From NCBI GenBank assembly GCA_002329405.1, contig DCTE01000190.1:27705-35051 (forward strand): 7,347 bases of DNA. Reading direction: 5' to 3'. The DNA is from Ruminococcaceae bacterium UBA1448 (GTDB lineage Bacteria > Bacillota > Clostridia > Oscillospirales > Ruminococcaceae). Below are positions 6,892 through 7,347 of the stretch, piece after piece (positions within the stretch are counted from its first letter, which is position 1; the number at the start of each line of letters is the position of its first letter). The notes below the pieces were generated by a model. That model ran no database searches and was not told where the DNA came from. It was given only the letters and a program-made list of their open reading frames with translations. A program made the position numbers and the translations under genes.

Positions 6892-7347
6892 GATGGGTCA
6901 CCTCCATCTTTTTTCTTTGCTTTTTTATCGCCAGACTTTCTGTCCGGCTTTTCCTTTTTCTGCTCATCCTCGTCGATCATCCGGTACAGGCATTCAATAC
7001 CATCCGATAAACCGCCCAGATGGTCGATCAAGCCCAGCGAAACGGCTTCTTCCCCGTCTATCGAAGTACCGACATCCATAGCAAGCTCACCGGTTGCCAT
7101 CATCAGACGGACAAAATCCTTGCGGCTGATACGGGAATTTTCGGTGACAAACCGGGTAATCCGATCCTGCATCTTTTCAAAATAAGAAAAGCTCTGTGGG
7201 ACCCCCAGCACCAATCCATTCATCCGAACCGGATGAATCGTCATCGTTGCGCTCGGGACAATAAAGCTCTCCCGTGCCGATACTGCCAGCGGTACACCAA
7301 TCGAATGTCCACCGCCCAATACGATGGAAACCGTCGGTTTTTTCATC
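6879..7347 (-). CDS. tepA: ClpP-family serine protease, TepA/YmfB type (5' end outside window)
   Basis: The visible 155 residues are the C-terminal part of a ClpP/crotonase-fold serine protease of the TepA group; the true start lies beyond 7347. The first visible Met is probably internal, because the family core normally runs on upstream of this segment. Numbering from that Met, the nucleophile is Ser15 in GGGHSIGVPLA and the catalytic His is His38 in MTIHPVRMNG; their spacing of 23 is close to the 25 of ClpP. Asp91 in the MDVGT segment is a candidate third member. The segment ending GEEAVSLGLIDHLGG (98-112) matches the ClpP EAxxxGLID block. The last 30 or so residues form a Lys/Asp-rich hydrophilic tail. 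In B. subtilis TepA was named for enhancing protein translocation and has since been linked to spore biology. Whether it works with an ATPase is not visible here. It overlaps ylzJ by 13 bases. Confidence 0.88.
   Translation of the reverse strand, partial: MKKPTVSIVLGGGHSIGVPLAVSARESFIVPSATMTIHPVRMNGLVLGVPQSFSYFEKMQDRITRFVTENSRISRKDFVRLMMATGELAMDVGTSIDGEEAVSLGLIDHLGGLSDGIECLYRMIDEDEQKKEKPDRKSGDKKAKKKDGGDPSCRR
6892..6905 (-). promoter_or_regulatory. Strong ribosome binding site of ylzJ inside the end of tepA
   Basis: GGAGGTGA (minus strand, 6905-6898), near-perfect complement of the 16S rRNA 3' end, lies six bases before ATG 6891-6889. It falls within the last codons of tepA, so ribosomes finishing tepA pass over it and coupled translation is likely. 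It fixes the ylzJ start. Confidence 0.8.

Overview
The window shows one compact, unidirectional gene cluster, with every gene on the minus strand. It reads, in transcription order (high to low coordinates): a tepA-type ClpP-family protease (5' end outside the window), a ylzJ-like small protein, undecaprenyl-diphosphatase uppP, an FtsK/SpoIIIE DNA translocase, a YgiQ-family radical SAM protein, and a membrane-anchored metallo-beta-lactamase-fold protein related to the hydrolase domain of ComEC (3' end outside the window). Gaps between genes run from a 13-base overlap to about 45 bases. I see no convincing promoter or intrinsic terminator, so this is probably one transcription unit that continues past both ends. 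No stretch over 300 bases lacks a gene, and I see no tRNA, rRNA, mobile element or CRISPR array.

The organism is most likely a Gram-positive Firmicute of class Clostridia, perhaps an Oscillospiraceae/Ruminococcaceae-type gut or anaerobic lineage. The tepA-ylzJ-spoIIIE neighbourhood is known from Bacillus and its relatives. The base composition is moderately GC-rich, the Shine-Dalgarno sequences are purine-rich and Firmicute-like, and the YgiQ and TepA sequences resemble clostridial family members as I remember them. The exact genus is not determinable by eye.

Region by region: 6682-7347 holds tepA and ylzJ, translationally overlapping. 5764-6636 is uppP, set between ylzJ and the translocase gene, an arrangement I do not recall from B. 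subtilis. 2646-5735 is ftsK/spoIIIE, with an unusually long low-complexity linker. 675-2609 is ygiQ. 1-669 is the anchored MBL protein, which appears to start at TTG.

Functionally the cluster joins chromosome translocation at the septum (FtsK/SpoIIIE) and recycling of the cell-wall lipid carrier (UppP) with a sporulation-linked ClpP-like protease and its small partner gene. YgiQ and the MBL protein have no settled role. Nothing here is clearly a new defence or mobile system. The observations most worth a second look are the shared basic low-complexity tails on four of the six proteins, the insertion of uppP in the tepA-ylzJ-spoIIIE block, and the anchored ComEC-like hydrolase coupled to ygiQ.
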